DNA from: a virus
Reading direction: 5' to 3' (one strand)
DNA length: 49,408 nucleotides
IMG/VR virus record: IMGVR_UViG_3300020000_000021
Coordinates: 1-49,408 of that record
Shown: piece after piece, positions 1-6,414 of the stretch
How positions within the stretch are numbered: position 1 is the stretch's first letter
Layout: every line of letters begins with the position of its first letter
Made by a program: the position numbers and the translations under genes
The notes under the pieces: generated by a model
What the model saw: the letters and a program-made list of their open reading frames with translations, nothing else
Databases searched by the model: none
Told to the model about the DNA's origin: nothing

Positions 1-133
1 TCCGGGATATGCTAAGGCTGAGACTGAGGCTCTTGCTAGGATGAATGGTACGTATAAGGAACCTGAGATTAAAGTTGATCCTACGCAAGGCGATGCTTTA
101 GTGAATAGTTTGAATGCTGTGTACGAAGGTAAA
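1..133. repeat. Left copy of the 133-bp terminal overlap
   Basis: This stretch is repeated at 49276-49408. The copies differ at one position only, A at 7 against G at 49282, which changes a glycine codon GGA to GGG and is silent. The reading frame of the terminal gene continues perfectly across the join. The simplest reading is that the window is a circular assembly opened at an arbitrary point, so this is not evidence of a physical terminal repeat. The mismatch may be population variation or an error. Confidence 0.9.
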
Positions 134-169
134 CCACTACCGTCAATCGAGGAGGATATAGAACTCTAA
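2..169 (+). CDS. C-terminal part of the 194-aa early protein that starts at 48863
   Basis: This is the end of a gene split by the window boundary. The frame begins at base 2 and ends with TAA at 167-169. Joined to 48863-49408 through the repeated 133 bp it gives a 194-aa protein with an acidic C-terminus (Ser-Ile-Glu-Glu-Asp-Ile-Glu-Leu). The stop overlaps the next start in the arrangement TAATG, which recurs several times in this operon and suggests translational coupling. I do not recognise the family. Confidence 0.85.
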   Translation, partial: PGYAKAETEALARMNGTYKEPEIKVDPTQGDALVNSLNAVYEGKPLPSIEEDIEL

Positions 170-351
170 TGATCGAATACGATTGTCATTGCTACGTGTG
201 TGGCTGTAGATTCATGGTTTGTGTGGCAGATTCGCACGAATTTAATGCCACAGCTATCTTGGATTCTAACCTGTGCCCTGCACATGCTGAGGATCTGGTT
301 AACTCTACAATAGCGCGTATGGAGGAACAACTCGCAAATGAAAATGCTTGA
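169..351 (+). CDS. Small Cys/His-rich protein, 60 aa
   Basis: The gene overlaps the preceding stop codon as TAATG. The protein has clustered cysteines near the N-terminus (C6, C8, C11, C13, C18) and a later C-x-A-H, which looks like a small zinc-binding fold. The C-terminal half is helical and acidic. It overlaps the next gene by 14 bases. Phage zinc-binding mini-proteins of this size often bind host enzymes or nucleic acid, but nothing here identifies a partner. Function unknown. Confidence 0.7.
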   Translation: MIEYDCHCYVCGCRFMVCVADSHEFNATAILDSNLCPAHAEDLVNSTIARMEEQLANENA

Positions 352-655
352 GTGTTTGTCGTGCTACGAGCGCTTCGATCAGGAAACTTCGAACGCGCCT
401 AGCTCTGCTCTCTATTGCTCCAGTGGCTGCGAGGCTGATTCTGTAGCGATGCTCGCTGAGGGTAATGCGATTGTGGCTGCGTTCGAAGAACAGCAAAGCG
501 CAGCGGTGGTGGTTTATCACACGGGCGTGAAGAATATCGCTGATACGCTCGCGAGTGCCTCGATTAAAGTAAAAATGCCAGCGGCGGTTACGATAAAGCC
601 GCAGGGGAATTTGAATGAAATCTTAGATGGTCTAACCAGACCAGACTCTAAGTGA
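338..655 (+). CDS. Cys-pair protein of unknown function, 105 aa
   Basis: The start at 338 is chosen because GGAGGA at 321-326 lies at an acceptable distance; a second ATG at 344 in the same frame is possible. The N-terminus has C-L-S-C followed by C-S-S-G-C, consistent with a zinc knuckle (residues about 7-31). The rest is Ala/Val-rich and ends in a charged tail. It is the last gene before a hairpin-rich gap. I do not recognise it. Confidence 0.65.
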   Translation: MKMLECLSCYERFDQETSNAPSSALYCSSGCEADSVAMLAEGNAIVAAFEEQQSAAVVVYHTGVKNIADTLASASIKVKMPAAVTIKPQGNLNEILDGLTRPDSK

Positions 656-661
656 TTAATG

Positions 662-692
662 ATAGCGCTGCTGCCAACACAGATAGCGCTAT
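662..692. other. Perfect 8-bp inverted repeat in an intergenic gap
   Basis: ATAGCGCT at 662-669 pairs with AGCGCTAT at 685-692 around a 15-nt loop, seven bases after the stop of the 105-aa gene. No T-run follows, so it is not a standard terminator; it could be an mRNA-processing or stabilising hairpin or a protein site. The rest of the gap to 793 holds a second small stem (ACCGA/TCGGT around 768-781) and no credible gene. Confidence 0.55.
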
Positions 693-793
693 GATGAATT
701 ACTAGGAGGATGCGATGATCTATTAGAGCCACGCTAGGCTAATCTTCTGTGGTGCTGTAAAAGATAACCGACTCTTCGGTCTAGGAGGACAAA

Positions 794-928
794 ATGAGGT
801 TGCCTGAACCTACCAAAAATCAGGCTAGCAATGGTATCCTCGTATATACCTTGCTACGATACTACCGATTCACAACTCACCGTGACGTGGAACCACTTAG
901 ACAACGTGAAAAACGTCCAAGTTGGTAG
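794..928 (+). CDS. Possible 44-aa leader peptide, Arg-rich
   Basis: An ATG at 794 follows a very strong ribosome-binding site (AGGAGG at 783-788). The predicted peptide is 44 residues and strongly basic in its second half (many Arg, plus Lys and His). Its stop TAG lies inside the 3' arm of the long hairpin at 844-946, and its coding sequence contains the 5' arm. That geometry suits a translated leader that opens the hairpin and lets the next gene be translated. I see no homology. Confidence 0.55.
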   Translation: MRLPEPTKNQASNGILVYTLLRYYRFTTHRDVEPLRQREKRPSW

Positions 929-946
929 TATCGTAGGAGGGTATAT
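844..946 (+). promoter_or_regulatory. Long hairpin masking the RBS and start of the 37-aa gene
   Basis: A perfect 13-bp repeat (854-866 with 924-936; arm CTACGATACTACC) is extended, after a 3x3 internal loop, by 7 more pairs (844-850 with 940-946; ATATACC with GGTATAT). The 3' strand covers the GGAGG at 936-940 and the first two bases of the ATG at 945. If the stem forms in RNA the downstream start is closed. A ribosome translating the 44-aa leader would run through the 5' arm and stop in the 3' arm, unfolding it. Confidence 0.65.
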
Positions 947-1058
947 GCACACTCTATTGTTTTTCGTGCTGTCATTCGCGTTCGCTCATAAAGTTGAGAG
1001 CCACGCTACATTCAACGTCCACGCACATTCTCACCCGATCGTATCGCGGAGATTCTAA
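945..1058 (+). CDS. 37-aa His-rich peptide with a signal-like N-terminus
   Basis: The ATG at 945 has TAGGAGGG directly upstream. Residues 1-14 are almost entirely hydrophobic (Leu/Phe-rich, ending Ala-Phe-Ala), like a short signal peptide or membrane anchor. The remainder has several histidines in the pattern H-A-T-F-N-V-H-A-H-S-H, which could bind metal. It stops at TAA overlapping the next start (TAATG). A small exported or membrane peptide is plausible; the function is unknown. Confidence 0.55.
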   Translation: MHTLLFFVLSFAFAHKVESHATFNVHAHSHPIVSRRF

Positions 1059-1375
1059 TGACGCAACCGATTGATAAAACTCGGGACCCGTTCGAGCGTA
1101 CGCAGCGGTTTAAAAGCCGCTACGAAGAAGAGCAGGATAAGCTCATGGGGCTTCAGCAGGATACAATCCGAGATACAATGGCGCTTGTTTATATAGATAA
1201 GCTCATTGCGTATATCTCAGTCTCACGCAACCATGATATATTTGAGACTAGCGAATCAATCTCGTTGCTAGCAAATTGCCGTAACATGATCCTCGCTGAG
1301 TATGTAATCAAATGGGGATTTCCGCTTTACGGCACGTACTACCGTTTGTACGATCTCACCAAGGAGCGATTCTAA
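1058..1375 (+). CDS. Hypothetical early protein, 105 aa
   Basis: It starts in a TAATG overlap with the 37-aa gene and ends in another TAATG overlap with the next one. The sequence is mostly helical, with a charged N-terminal 45 residues (many Glu, Lys, Arg) and a more hydrophobic C-terminal half rich in Tyr and Ile. No signal peptide or known motif. Family not recognised. Confidence 0.65.
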   Translation: MTQPIDKTRDPFERTQRFKSRYEEEQDKLMGLQQDTIRDTMALVYIDKLIAYISVSRNHDIFETSESISLLANCRNMILAEYVIKWGFPLYGTYYRLYDLTKERF

Positions 1376-1560
1376 TGCGGATATTGCGCTTGCTACGACA
1401 ACTGTTCTGCCTGCATCGTCGGTCGATGCTAGTGAAATACAGAGGCCCGATCCGGCTGCGCGAACGGTCACAATACTGGGAATGTCAAGCCTGCGGCAAA
1501 CATTTTCCGACCGTTTATTCTCACTTCGAGCCGACAAAAGACTTGACAAACAGAGCTTAG
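1375..1560 (+). CDS. Basic protein with one zinc-knuckle motif, 61 aa
   Basis: The start at 1375 overlaps the previous stop (TAATG) and follows AAGGAG. The N-terminus is very basic (many Arg) and the middle has C-Q-A-C-G-K-H-F, a zinc-ribbon-like half. Together these suggest a small nucleic-acid-binding protein. The 3' end overlaps the -35 element of the promoter at 1543. Confidence 0.6.
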   Translation: MRILRLLRQLFCLHRRSMLVKYRGPIRLRERSQYWECQACGKHFPTVYSHFEPTKDLTNRA

Positions 1561-1572
1561 GCTCTGTAAGAT
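1543..1572 (+). promoter_or_regulatory. Sigma70-like promoter with a dyad in the spacer
   Basis: TTGACA at 1543-1548 is followed after 18 bases by TAAGAT (1567-1572; 4 of 6 matches to TATAAT). The spacer is almost completely filled by a perfect hyphenated inverted repeat, ACAGAGC-TTAG-GCTCTGT (1550-1567), which could be an operator. It would transcribe the structured leader and the 180-aa gene at 1752, which has its own terminator, so this may be a separate transcription unit. Confidence 0.6.
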
Positions 1573-1670
1573 ACATAAAGCAATGCAGGGATACGGGAGT
1601 CCAAGGCCCGTATCTTAAACGAGCAAATAAAGCTGCCTGCAAGTTTCCAAAGTTTTATGTATCTTACAGA
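1563..1670 (+). ncRNA. Candidate structured RNA closed by a 17-bp perfect stem
   Basis: The 17-base arm at 1563-1579 (TCTGTAAGATACATAAA) is the exact reverse complement of 1654-1670, with a further G-U and C-G pair inward. Inside are two more nested helices: TGCAGG/CCTGCA (1584-1589 with 1636-1641) and GATACGGG/CCCGTATC (1590-1597 with 1607-1614). This is a compact 108-nt fold in front of the 180-aa gene. The 5' arm overlaps the -10 element of the 1543 promoter, so a transcript from that promoter would lack most of it. It must be read from farther upstream, or the repeats act as DNA. It matches no RNA family I know. Confidence 0.55.
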
Positions 1671-1751
1671 TTCTAAACTGCTATTACGAACTAGCATTAG
1701 AGTCTAGCTGTATTAATCACTCTCTCTAGCTAGAGAAAAGGAGCACTACCA

Positions 1752-2294
1752 ATGAGCACTACTGAAACCACGCCCAACCTGACTGAGCCTACAACCTCCG
1801 ATGTGGCAGTAAAATCGGAAAACATGACGTACCGCCGCTTTGCTAGCATTAATTCCGAAGGCAAGGTTGACGATTCTAAAACCAAGCTGTCGTCCAGCGA
1901 TAAGACGGTTGAAACGCTGAAGGACAACAAGGAATACCAGCTTGCTGGCGCTTTCACTGTGAAGTACTACAGTGTCGGCTCGCAGGAAGGTTTTGAGTCG
2001 TTGATTCCTGACGCAGAGGAGCGCGTGAATATCATCAACAAGGGAATCGCTGCGAAGTTCAACGCTAAGGTCAGCGGCGCGCTCAAGGAATTCGACGAAA
2101 CCAAGAACGAATTCGTGTTCGCTGAGACGGCGGAGCCGATTGATACGATTGAATGGCTGCGTGAGCCTACAAATCGTAAGCTGTCGCCGCTGGAGAAGTC
2201 GCTCACAGGTTTGGCTGCTTCTACGGGCCTCGACCTCGCCGCACTTCGTCAGATGATTGCTAACATGGCTGCTGGTAATCAGGCACAGGGCTAA
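1752..2294 (+). CDS. Hypothetical early protein, 180 aa
   Basis: ATG at 1752 follows AAAGGAG at good spacing. The N-terminal 30 residues are Thr/Ser/Glu-rich and probably disordered. The centre looks alpha/beta, and the C-terminal 40 residues are a helical, Ala/Leu-rich segment. The gene sits between its own promoter and a strong terminator (2340), with a long structured leader, so it may be expressed strongly and separately. It is soluble and has no cysteine or catalytic motif that I recognise. Confidence 0.75.
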   Translation: MSTTETTPNLTEPTTSDVAVKSENMTYRRFASINSEGKVDDSKTKLSSSDKTVETLKDNKEYQLAGAFTVKYYSVGSQEGFESLIPDAEERVNIINKGIAAKFNAKVSGALKEFDETKNEFVFAETAEPIDTIEWLREPTNRKLSPLEKSLTGLAASTGLDLAALRQMIANMAAGNQAQG

Positions 2295-2339
2295 ACTGTA
2301 CTAAACGAAAATTAATCCCATCTGAGATAAGATGCGACC

Positions 2340-2372
2340 GGGAAGCCAAGCGAAACTGCTGGCTTCCCTTTT
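2340..2372 (+). terminator. Rho-independent terminator after the 180-aa gene
   Basis: GGGAAGCCA (2340-2348) pairs perfectly with TGGCTTCCC (2360-2368) around an 11-nt loop and is followed by TTTT at 2369-2372. It isolates the 1752 gene from the J-domain gene downstream. Confidence 0.85.
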
Positions 2373-2424
2373 CGTGTTGTACGGCAAAGTAAATCCCGCT
2401 ACGTGCGGAGAAGGTGGTACCGTA

Positions 2425-3072
2425 ATGGCACTCTGTATACAGTTCAAAGAACGAGATATCATGGGGTTGAAGTATGTCGATCTCGTTTTTACCAAGCACA
2501 TCCACGATTACTACACACCGCCGAATTTTAAATTCGACCGCCAGAATGTCAAGGTAGCTGTTGAGCTACTTAAACAGATTCCGGTTAATGAACGGCTGTT
2601 TGATGCTGCTACGAATGTGTGGACGATTCCACAGGACAAGTTCACGTTGTATCGTGAGGCCGTGGGAAAGATTGACTTGATCCCGGCTTATAACATCGAG
2701 CCAATTGCTACGAAGTACGCCACGATACAGGATTTTATCACGGGGCATACAGCACAGCGTAATGGAGCGTGGACTCCTAGGTTCGAGAAGAAATCGCAGG
2801 ATGAATTCTTCTATCAGAAAGTGGCGCCACCTGCTGCGCGGCCAACGCGTACGCTGCCACAACTGCTGCTGGTGCTATCTGGTATGACTCACTGTAGCGT
2901 GGCCGATTTTGAATCGAACACTCGCAAGTACTATCGGCTGGGAGCTATGCTTTACCATCCTGATAGGAACCAAGGCGATCATACCAAGTGGGATTTGTTT
3001 GAGAGTGCGTGGAAAGAATATCAAGGGATTCTAAAGAAACAACAGGAGATTGCCGCTGCTAACAAAGCTTAA
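2425..3072 (+). CDS. J-domain (DnaJ-like) protein, 215 aa
   Basis: J-domains stimulate the ATPase of Hsp70/DnaK through the His-Pro-Asp loop. Here residues about 145-202 form a full J-domain: a helix, then K-Y-Y-R-L-G-A-M-L-Y-H-P-D-R-N with HPD at 178-180, then an F-x-x-A-W-K-E-Y helix. The first 85 residues (A-V-E-L-L-K-Q-I-P, then W-T-I-P-Q) resemble small domains seen beside helicases, but I cannot name them securely. There is no G/F region or Cys-rich zinc module in this protein. The start at 2425 follows AAGGTGG; an upstream extension in frame runs through the terminator and is rejected. A phage J-protein could redirect host DnaK during replication or assembly. Confidence 0.8.
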   Translation: MALCIQFKERDIMGLKYVDLVFTKHIHDYYTPPNFKFDRQNVKVAVELLKQIPVNERLFDAATNVWTIPQDKFTLYREAVGKIDLIPAYNIEPIATKYATIQDFITGHTAQRNGAWTPRFEKKSQDEFFYQKVAPPAARPTRTLPQLLLVLSGMTHCSVADFESNTRKYYRLGAMLYHPDRNQGDHTKWDLFESAWKEYQGILKKQQEIAAANKA

Positions 3073-3076
3073 CTGT

Positions 3077-3127
3077 TTAACTTTCCACTTTCCTACGAGA
3101 GTGGAAGTTTAAGGAGTTAAATCCTTA
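3077..3127. other. Two overlapping hairpins before the 83-aa gene
   Basis: A roughly 12-bp imperfect stem (3077-3089 with 3100-3112) is followed by a perfect TAAGGA/TCCTTA stem (3110-3115 with 3122-3127). They share bases 3110-3112, so full pairing of one competes with the other. The second sits four bases before the GGAG that serves the gene at 3142. No poly-T follows; a translational or processing role is a guess. Confidence 0.45.
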
Positions 3128-3141
3128 GTAGGAGCAGCTGT

Positions 3142-3393
3142 ATGAAATGTATTAATTGCAGACGCGCTGTGATGATTAGTTCACTAGGCGATTATATCCA
3201 CGCACCTTTCACCGTTACAAAAGGTAAGCGTACTATTGACATTTCTGCGTTCTATGCTTGCTTTGTACCAAACAAAAAAATCACCGATGGCGATCTGCTA
3301 CACGATTCGATTGCCTATAGGAATAAAAATCACGCACCGTACACCGGGCAAGAAAAAGTCCGCGTCAAGATCGGCAAGGAGGCTGTAAAATGA
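3142..3393 (+). CDS. Hypothetical protein, 83 aa
   Basis: The start follows AGGAG and overlaps the next gene as ATGA. The N-terminus has C-I-N-C (C3, C6) with a single later Cys; the C-terminal third is Lys-rich. It may be a small zinc-stabilised protein, but the ligand set is incomplete. It is translationally coupled to the vWA gene, so it may work with it. Not recognised. Confidence 0.6.
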   Translation: MKCINCRRAVMISSLGDYIHAPFTVTKGKRTIDISAFYACFVPNKKITDGDLLHDSIAYRNKNHAPYTGQEKVRVKIGKEAVK

Positions 3394-4133
3394 CAACCGG
3401 TAATTTTAAGTTCGCGCCTAAAAAGGTAGGTCTTGCTGCGCTGCTAGAAGAACAGAAGCGCAAAGACTCAGCAGCACTGCCGAGCGGTGAAGCCGCTACT
3501 ACAAACGCACTCTCAACTGAAATCCGCTATATCAATCCGACTGACGCGCCTGAGAAGATTCGTATAATCTTCGACGACTCTTCCTCAATGGAAGGTGAGC
3601 GTATTAAGGATGCGATTCTTGGTTGCGAGGAGTTTATGCGTAACTGCATTCCTAATACCACCGCGGTTGCAGTTCACCCGATGAACTACCGTAATACGGA
3701 TTTGACCAAGCTCAGTGTGGATTTGCCAGCGCTCGCCTTGCTAGTACAGCATATCACAGCTACGGGTATGACGCCGTTGTTTGCTACGCTGTGGAGTGCT
3801 ATGGGCAAGCTCCCGTACGCTACACGCTACATCGTATTCAGCGATGGCTCGCCGAATTTCGACGATTTTGACTACCAAGATCGTTGCATTAACAAGGCTG
3901 TTGAGAGCTTGACTCCGGTAGATACGGTGCTGATTACCTCCTACGAGGCTAACCCTGAGTCGCGCGAGTACCAAACGCTGAAGAATCTCGCAGATAAAAC
4001 CGGCGGATACTTCCTCGTGTTCGATCGTAACAAGGTTGATTTCAAAACCGCGTTTGGATTCCTCGCACCTGTACAGCGACTCGCGCTAGTAGACGATAAC
4101 TTTCGTGCGAGGTTGCAGGAGGGTAAAGTATGA
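3390..4133 (+). CDS. von Willebrand factor A (vWA) domain protein, 247 aa
   Basis: vWA domains bind partner proteins through a metal-ion-dependent adhesion site. The site is complete here: D62-x-S64-x-S66 (F-D-D-S-S-S-M), T128 in G-M-T-P-L, and D152 in F-S-D-G-S-P. There is no signal peptide or membrane segment, so it acts in the cytoplasm. Cytoplasmic vWA proteins usually pair with an AAA+ ATPase of the MoxR type; none is adjacent, but an FtsK-like ATPase lies one gene downstream. The gene is tightly coupled on both sides (ATGA overlaps). Phage vWA proteins are uncommon and the partner is unknown. Confidence 0.85.
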   Translation: MTTGNFKFAPKKVGLAALLEEQKRKDSAALPSGEAATTNALSTEIRYINPTDAPEKIRIIFDDSSSMEGERIKDAILGCEEFMRNCIPNTTAVAVHPMNYRNTDLTKLSVDLPALALLVQHITATGMTPLFATLWSAMGKLPYATRYIVFSDGSPNFDDFDYQDRCINKAVESLTPVDTVLITSYEANPESREYQTLKNLADKTGGYFLVFDRNKVDFKTAFGFLAPVQRLALVDDNFRARLQEGKV

Positions 4134-4381
4134 AAATAGAGATTGAGATTTTCCAATCCGAGGCTGAGCTACTATTATTCAGCCTCGCGCTACGGGCACG
4201 TCAGACGAAATTAAACTCTAACGAGCAGTCCGCTGCGATAGCGTTGGGGAAACGTCTCGACGCCGTTTTCACTAAGGTATTTGATTGGCAGCCTATGGAT
4301 AGGATGAAATCTTATACCCGGCCAATCAAGCGTGTTACTATCACATGCTACGATTATCCGCCCCCTGAAGGGAAGGTGTAG
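4130..4381 (+). CDS. Hypothetical protein between the vWA and FtsK genes, 83 aa
   Basis: It starts in an ATGA overlap with the vWA gene after GGAGGG. The protein is helical in the first 60 residues (Leu/Ala/Glu-rich) and ends in a basic, Pro-rich tail. No motif is recognised. Its place between two mechanistically suggestive genes makes it a candidate adaptor, which is inference from position only. Confidence 0.6.
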   Translation: MKIEIEIFQSEAELLLFSLALRARQTKLNSNEQSAAIALGKRLDAVFTKVFDWQPMDRMKSYTRPIKRVTITCYDYPPPEGKV

Positions 4382-4383
4382 TA

Positions 4384-5523
4384 ATGGGCACGACGCCCGT
4401 AATACCTGACACCGCCCTACGACTCGCTATTAAAATGGCATCGCTGGGCTTCGTAGCAAGATACAACCGGGTAGATGTTGGCCCGGTTGTATCTCAGTAT
4501 TTCTTCACCCCCAATCCTACGTCTCAACTTTCCAAAGTACTCTCTCGTACGGAGGACTTGGCAATGAGTGTAGGCGCTGAGTCTGTAGTAATACAGAGGA
4601 TTCGTGATGAAATATCCATCGCCGTACCTAATCGTGATCGGAGTATTATTAGTTTTGACAGATGCTTACACTGGTTGGCAACTTCCGCAGATACTAATAA
4701 AATGGCGCTCCCGCTCCTCATGGGACAAACCCCCGTCGGAACCAATTTTACTCTTGACCTTGCCGTTCAGCCTCATATTCTTATTGCTGGCACTACTGGA
4801 AGCGGTAAGTCTGTTTTTACTTCTCAACTAATAACCTCGCTTGCGGTGCAGAAGTCGCCCGAGGAGCTACGGTTTTATCTCGTTGATACAAAACAGCTCG
4901 ATCTTACACTCTTCGCATCGCTACCACATGTAGCAGAGACGGTAGATAAAATAGAAGACCTTCATCAGGTAATGGGTAATCTGCTGAAAACTGTACGTCG
5001 TAGGACTGAAAAAATGAAAGGTGTGTGCCGTAATATAGGGGAGTACAATACGCTAAACCCTAATAACAAATTGCCGTACCTTGTGCTGATAATAGACGAG
5101 CTAGCTGACGTAATAGGGCAAGATAAGGAGCTTGCCAAGGATGAGGACAAGGACTCACGTCGTGTTAGAATTTCCGACTCCCTCAAAATGCTCGCCCAGA
5201 TTAGTAGAGCTGTCGGAGTACACATCATCGCAGCTACACAGCGCCCCTCGGTTAAAGTCGTCGATGGGGATATTAAGACCAACTTCCCTACTAGGATATC
5301 TTTTAAGCTTCCTACTAGCGCTGACAGTAGGGTGGTACTTGACGATAATGGGGCTGAAAATTTGCTGGGGCTTGGCGACTATCTCTATAAAACTGCTCAA
5401 GACTCTAATCTGAGCCGTGCGCATGGTTCGTTTGTGAGTATGAATGATATCGCGATGGTGCTAGCTCAGCACGAAATGATACGGGGCCAGTTCCAAATGC
5501 AAAGGGAGATGAATAATGGATGA
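4384..5523 (+). CDS. FtsK/SpoIIIE-like DNA translocase ATPase, 379 aa
   Basis: FtsK motors pump double-stranded DNA. Walker A G-T-T-G-S-G-K-S is at 136-143 and Walker B L-V-L-I-I-D-E-L-A-D at 232-241. The diagnostic A-A-T-Q-R-P-S-V stretch, the N-F-P-T-R-I-S-F-K segment and L-L-G-L-G-D-Y-L-Y follow in the expected FtsK order. The N-terminal 110 residues resemble the alpha part of the motor. The four N-terminal membrane helices of cellular FtsK and the C-terminal gamma winged helix are missing, so this is a soluble motor without an obvious DNA-orienting domain. Phage packaging is already covered by the TerL gene, so its job is probably DNA handling in replication or in exclusion of other DNA (inference). 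Confidence 0.88.
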   Translation: MGTTPVIPDTALRLAIKMASLGFVARYNRVDVGPVVSQYFFTPNPTSQLSKVLSRTEDLAMSVGAESVVIQRIRDEISIAVPNRDRSIISFDRCLHWLATSADTNKMALPLLMGQTPVGTNFTLDLAVQPHILIAGTTGSGKSVFTSQLITSLAVQKSPEELRFYLVDTKQLDLTLFASLPHVAETVDKIEDLHQVMGNLLKTVRRRTEKMKGVCRNIGEYNTLNPNNKLPYLVLIIDELADVIGQDKELAKDEDKDSRRVRISDSLKMLAQISRAVGVHIIAATQRPSVKVVDGDIKTNFPTRISFKLPTSADSRVVLDDNGAENLLGLGDYLYKTAQDSNLSRAHGSFVSMNDIAMVLAQHEMIRGQFQMQREMNNG

Positions 5524-5758
5524 GAAACCCGGCATCTACATTACCAGCATAGTGCCACCTGATATTGGGTGGCCTATTGCTGTTTATTGCAGTCAGTGTC
5601 GTACTACGATTTTTATGTACGACAGGCTCTCAGTTAAACCTTCAGACGGAGATTATTTTCAGCTTACTGATCTCTGGTGTCCTACGGTAGTACGTCACAA
5701 CTTCACAGATTTTGAGTGGCAGCAACGCCGAATATGGTGTTTCAAAGAGGAACTCTAA
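5516..5758 (+). CDS. Cys-containing hypothetical protein, 80 aa
   Basis: It overlaps the FtsK-like gene by 8 bases, with GGGAG upstream, and its TAA overlaps the hydrolase start. It has C-S-Q-C (about residues 25-28) and two later single cysteines, so it could bind zinc. Trp- and Tyr-rich. Not recognised. Confidence 0.6.
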   Translation: MDEKPGIYITSIVPPDIGWPIAVYCSQCRTTIFMYDRLSVKPSDGDYFQLTDLWCPTVVRHNFTDFEWQQRRIWCFKEEL

Positions 5759-6159
5759 TGGCAGCACCTGCTGATTTTTTCATGCTCGCGCTCTGTTTGT
5801 GGCGTGAGGCTCGCTCGGAGGGAGAAACTGGTATACGCGCGGTAGGCTGCGTTATCAGGAATCGCTCCCTCCGTACTGGTAACTCTGTCTATAAAGTAGT
5901 TACCGCGTATCGTCAATTCTCTAGCATCACAGCCCCGGAGGATCATCAACTTGCTAGCTACCCTGCTCAAACTGATTCTCAGTGGCAACTCTGTCAGAAA
6001 GTTGCCTCTGATATTCTCTCTGCCGGTAGCCAGCCGGATCTCACTGGAGGAGCTACAATGTACTATAGTGATATTATTCCTCCTCCTCGTAGTTGGAATT
6101 TTGCTAAGCTCACGCAAACGGTAAAGATCGGGCACCATATTTTCTTTAGAGAGGAGTAA
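5758..6159 (+). CDS. SleB-type cell-wall hydrolase (endolysin candidate), 133 aa
   Basis: SleB/hydrolase_2 proteins (PF07486) are lytic transglycosylases that cut the glycan strand of peptidoglycan. The family signature is present: L-C-L-W-R-E-A-R-S-E-G near 12-22 with the probable catalytic Glu17, A-V-G-C-V-I-R-N-R at 28-36, and the C-terminal G-G-A-T-M-Y-Y-S. There is no signal peptide, so release would need a holin. The start at 5758 (TAATG) is preferred to the ORF extension at 5716 because it follows AGAGG and keeps the domain intact. It lies in the early operon, far from the small membrane genes at 43311-44060. Confidence 0.85.
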   Translation: MAAPADFFMLALCLWREARSEGETGIRAVGCVIRNRSLRTGNSVYKVVTAYRQFSSITAPEDHQLASYPAQTDSQWQLCQKVASDILSAGSQPDLTGGATMYYSDIIPPPRSWNFAKLTQTVKIGHHIFFREE

Positions 6160-6161
6160 CT

Positions 6162-6392
6162 ATGGCTGAGGTTAAGAAAGAAACGCCCTGCTCTAAATCA
6201 GGGCACAACTTTGCTGTCGTAGATGACAGTAACTCTCGTCGTCAAATAGGAGGCGACGTTCACGTATACCGCACTTTGTACTGTACCAAATGCGCAGAAA
6301 CCAGAGAGTTTCTGGCAGTAATATGGCCCAAGACTAAAGGGAAGTATATTGCTGCTACGGCTGATCCTGTAGATGATGATAAGCCAGCGTAG
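6162..6392 (+). CDS. Zinc-ribbon-like hypothetical protein, 76 aa
   Basis: A strong GAGGAG lies just upstream. The protein has C-S-K-S-G-H-N-F and then Y-C-T-K-C-A-E, giving a C-x5-H plus C-x2-C arrangement typical of small zinc ribbons. The C-terminus is acidic. It is the last gene before the 210-bp gap at 6393-6602. Function unknown. Confidence 0.65.
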   Translation: MAEVKKETPCSKSGHNFAVVDDSNSRRQIGGDVHVYRTLYCTKCAETREFLAVIWPKTKGKYIAATADPVDDDKPA

Positions 6393-6414
6393 TAATAGCG
6401 ACGCTCTCAGACGC

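Noticed and set aside
831-1058. Long 75-aa frame starting at 831
   Set aside because: Its first 38 codons have no RBS and overlap the leader ORF at 794; the internal ATG at 945 with TAGGAGGG is the better start.
1563-1670. MITE-like transposable element with 17-bp terminal repeats
   Set aside because: No target-site duplication is visible, and the internal helices look like RNA structure; no second copy seen.
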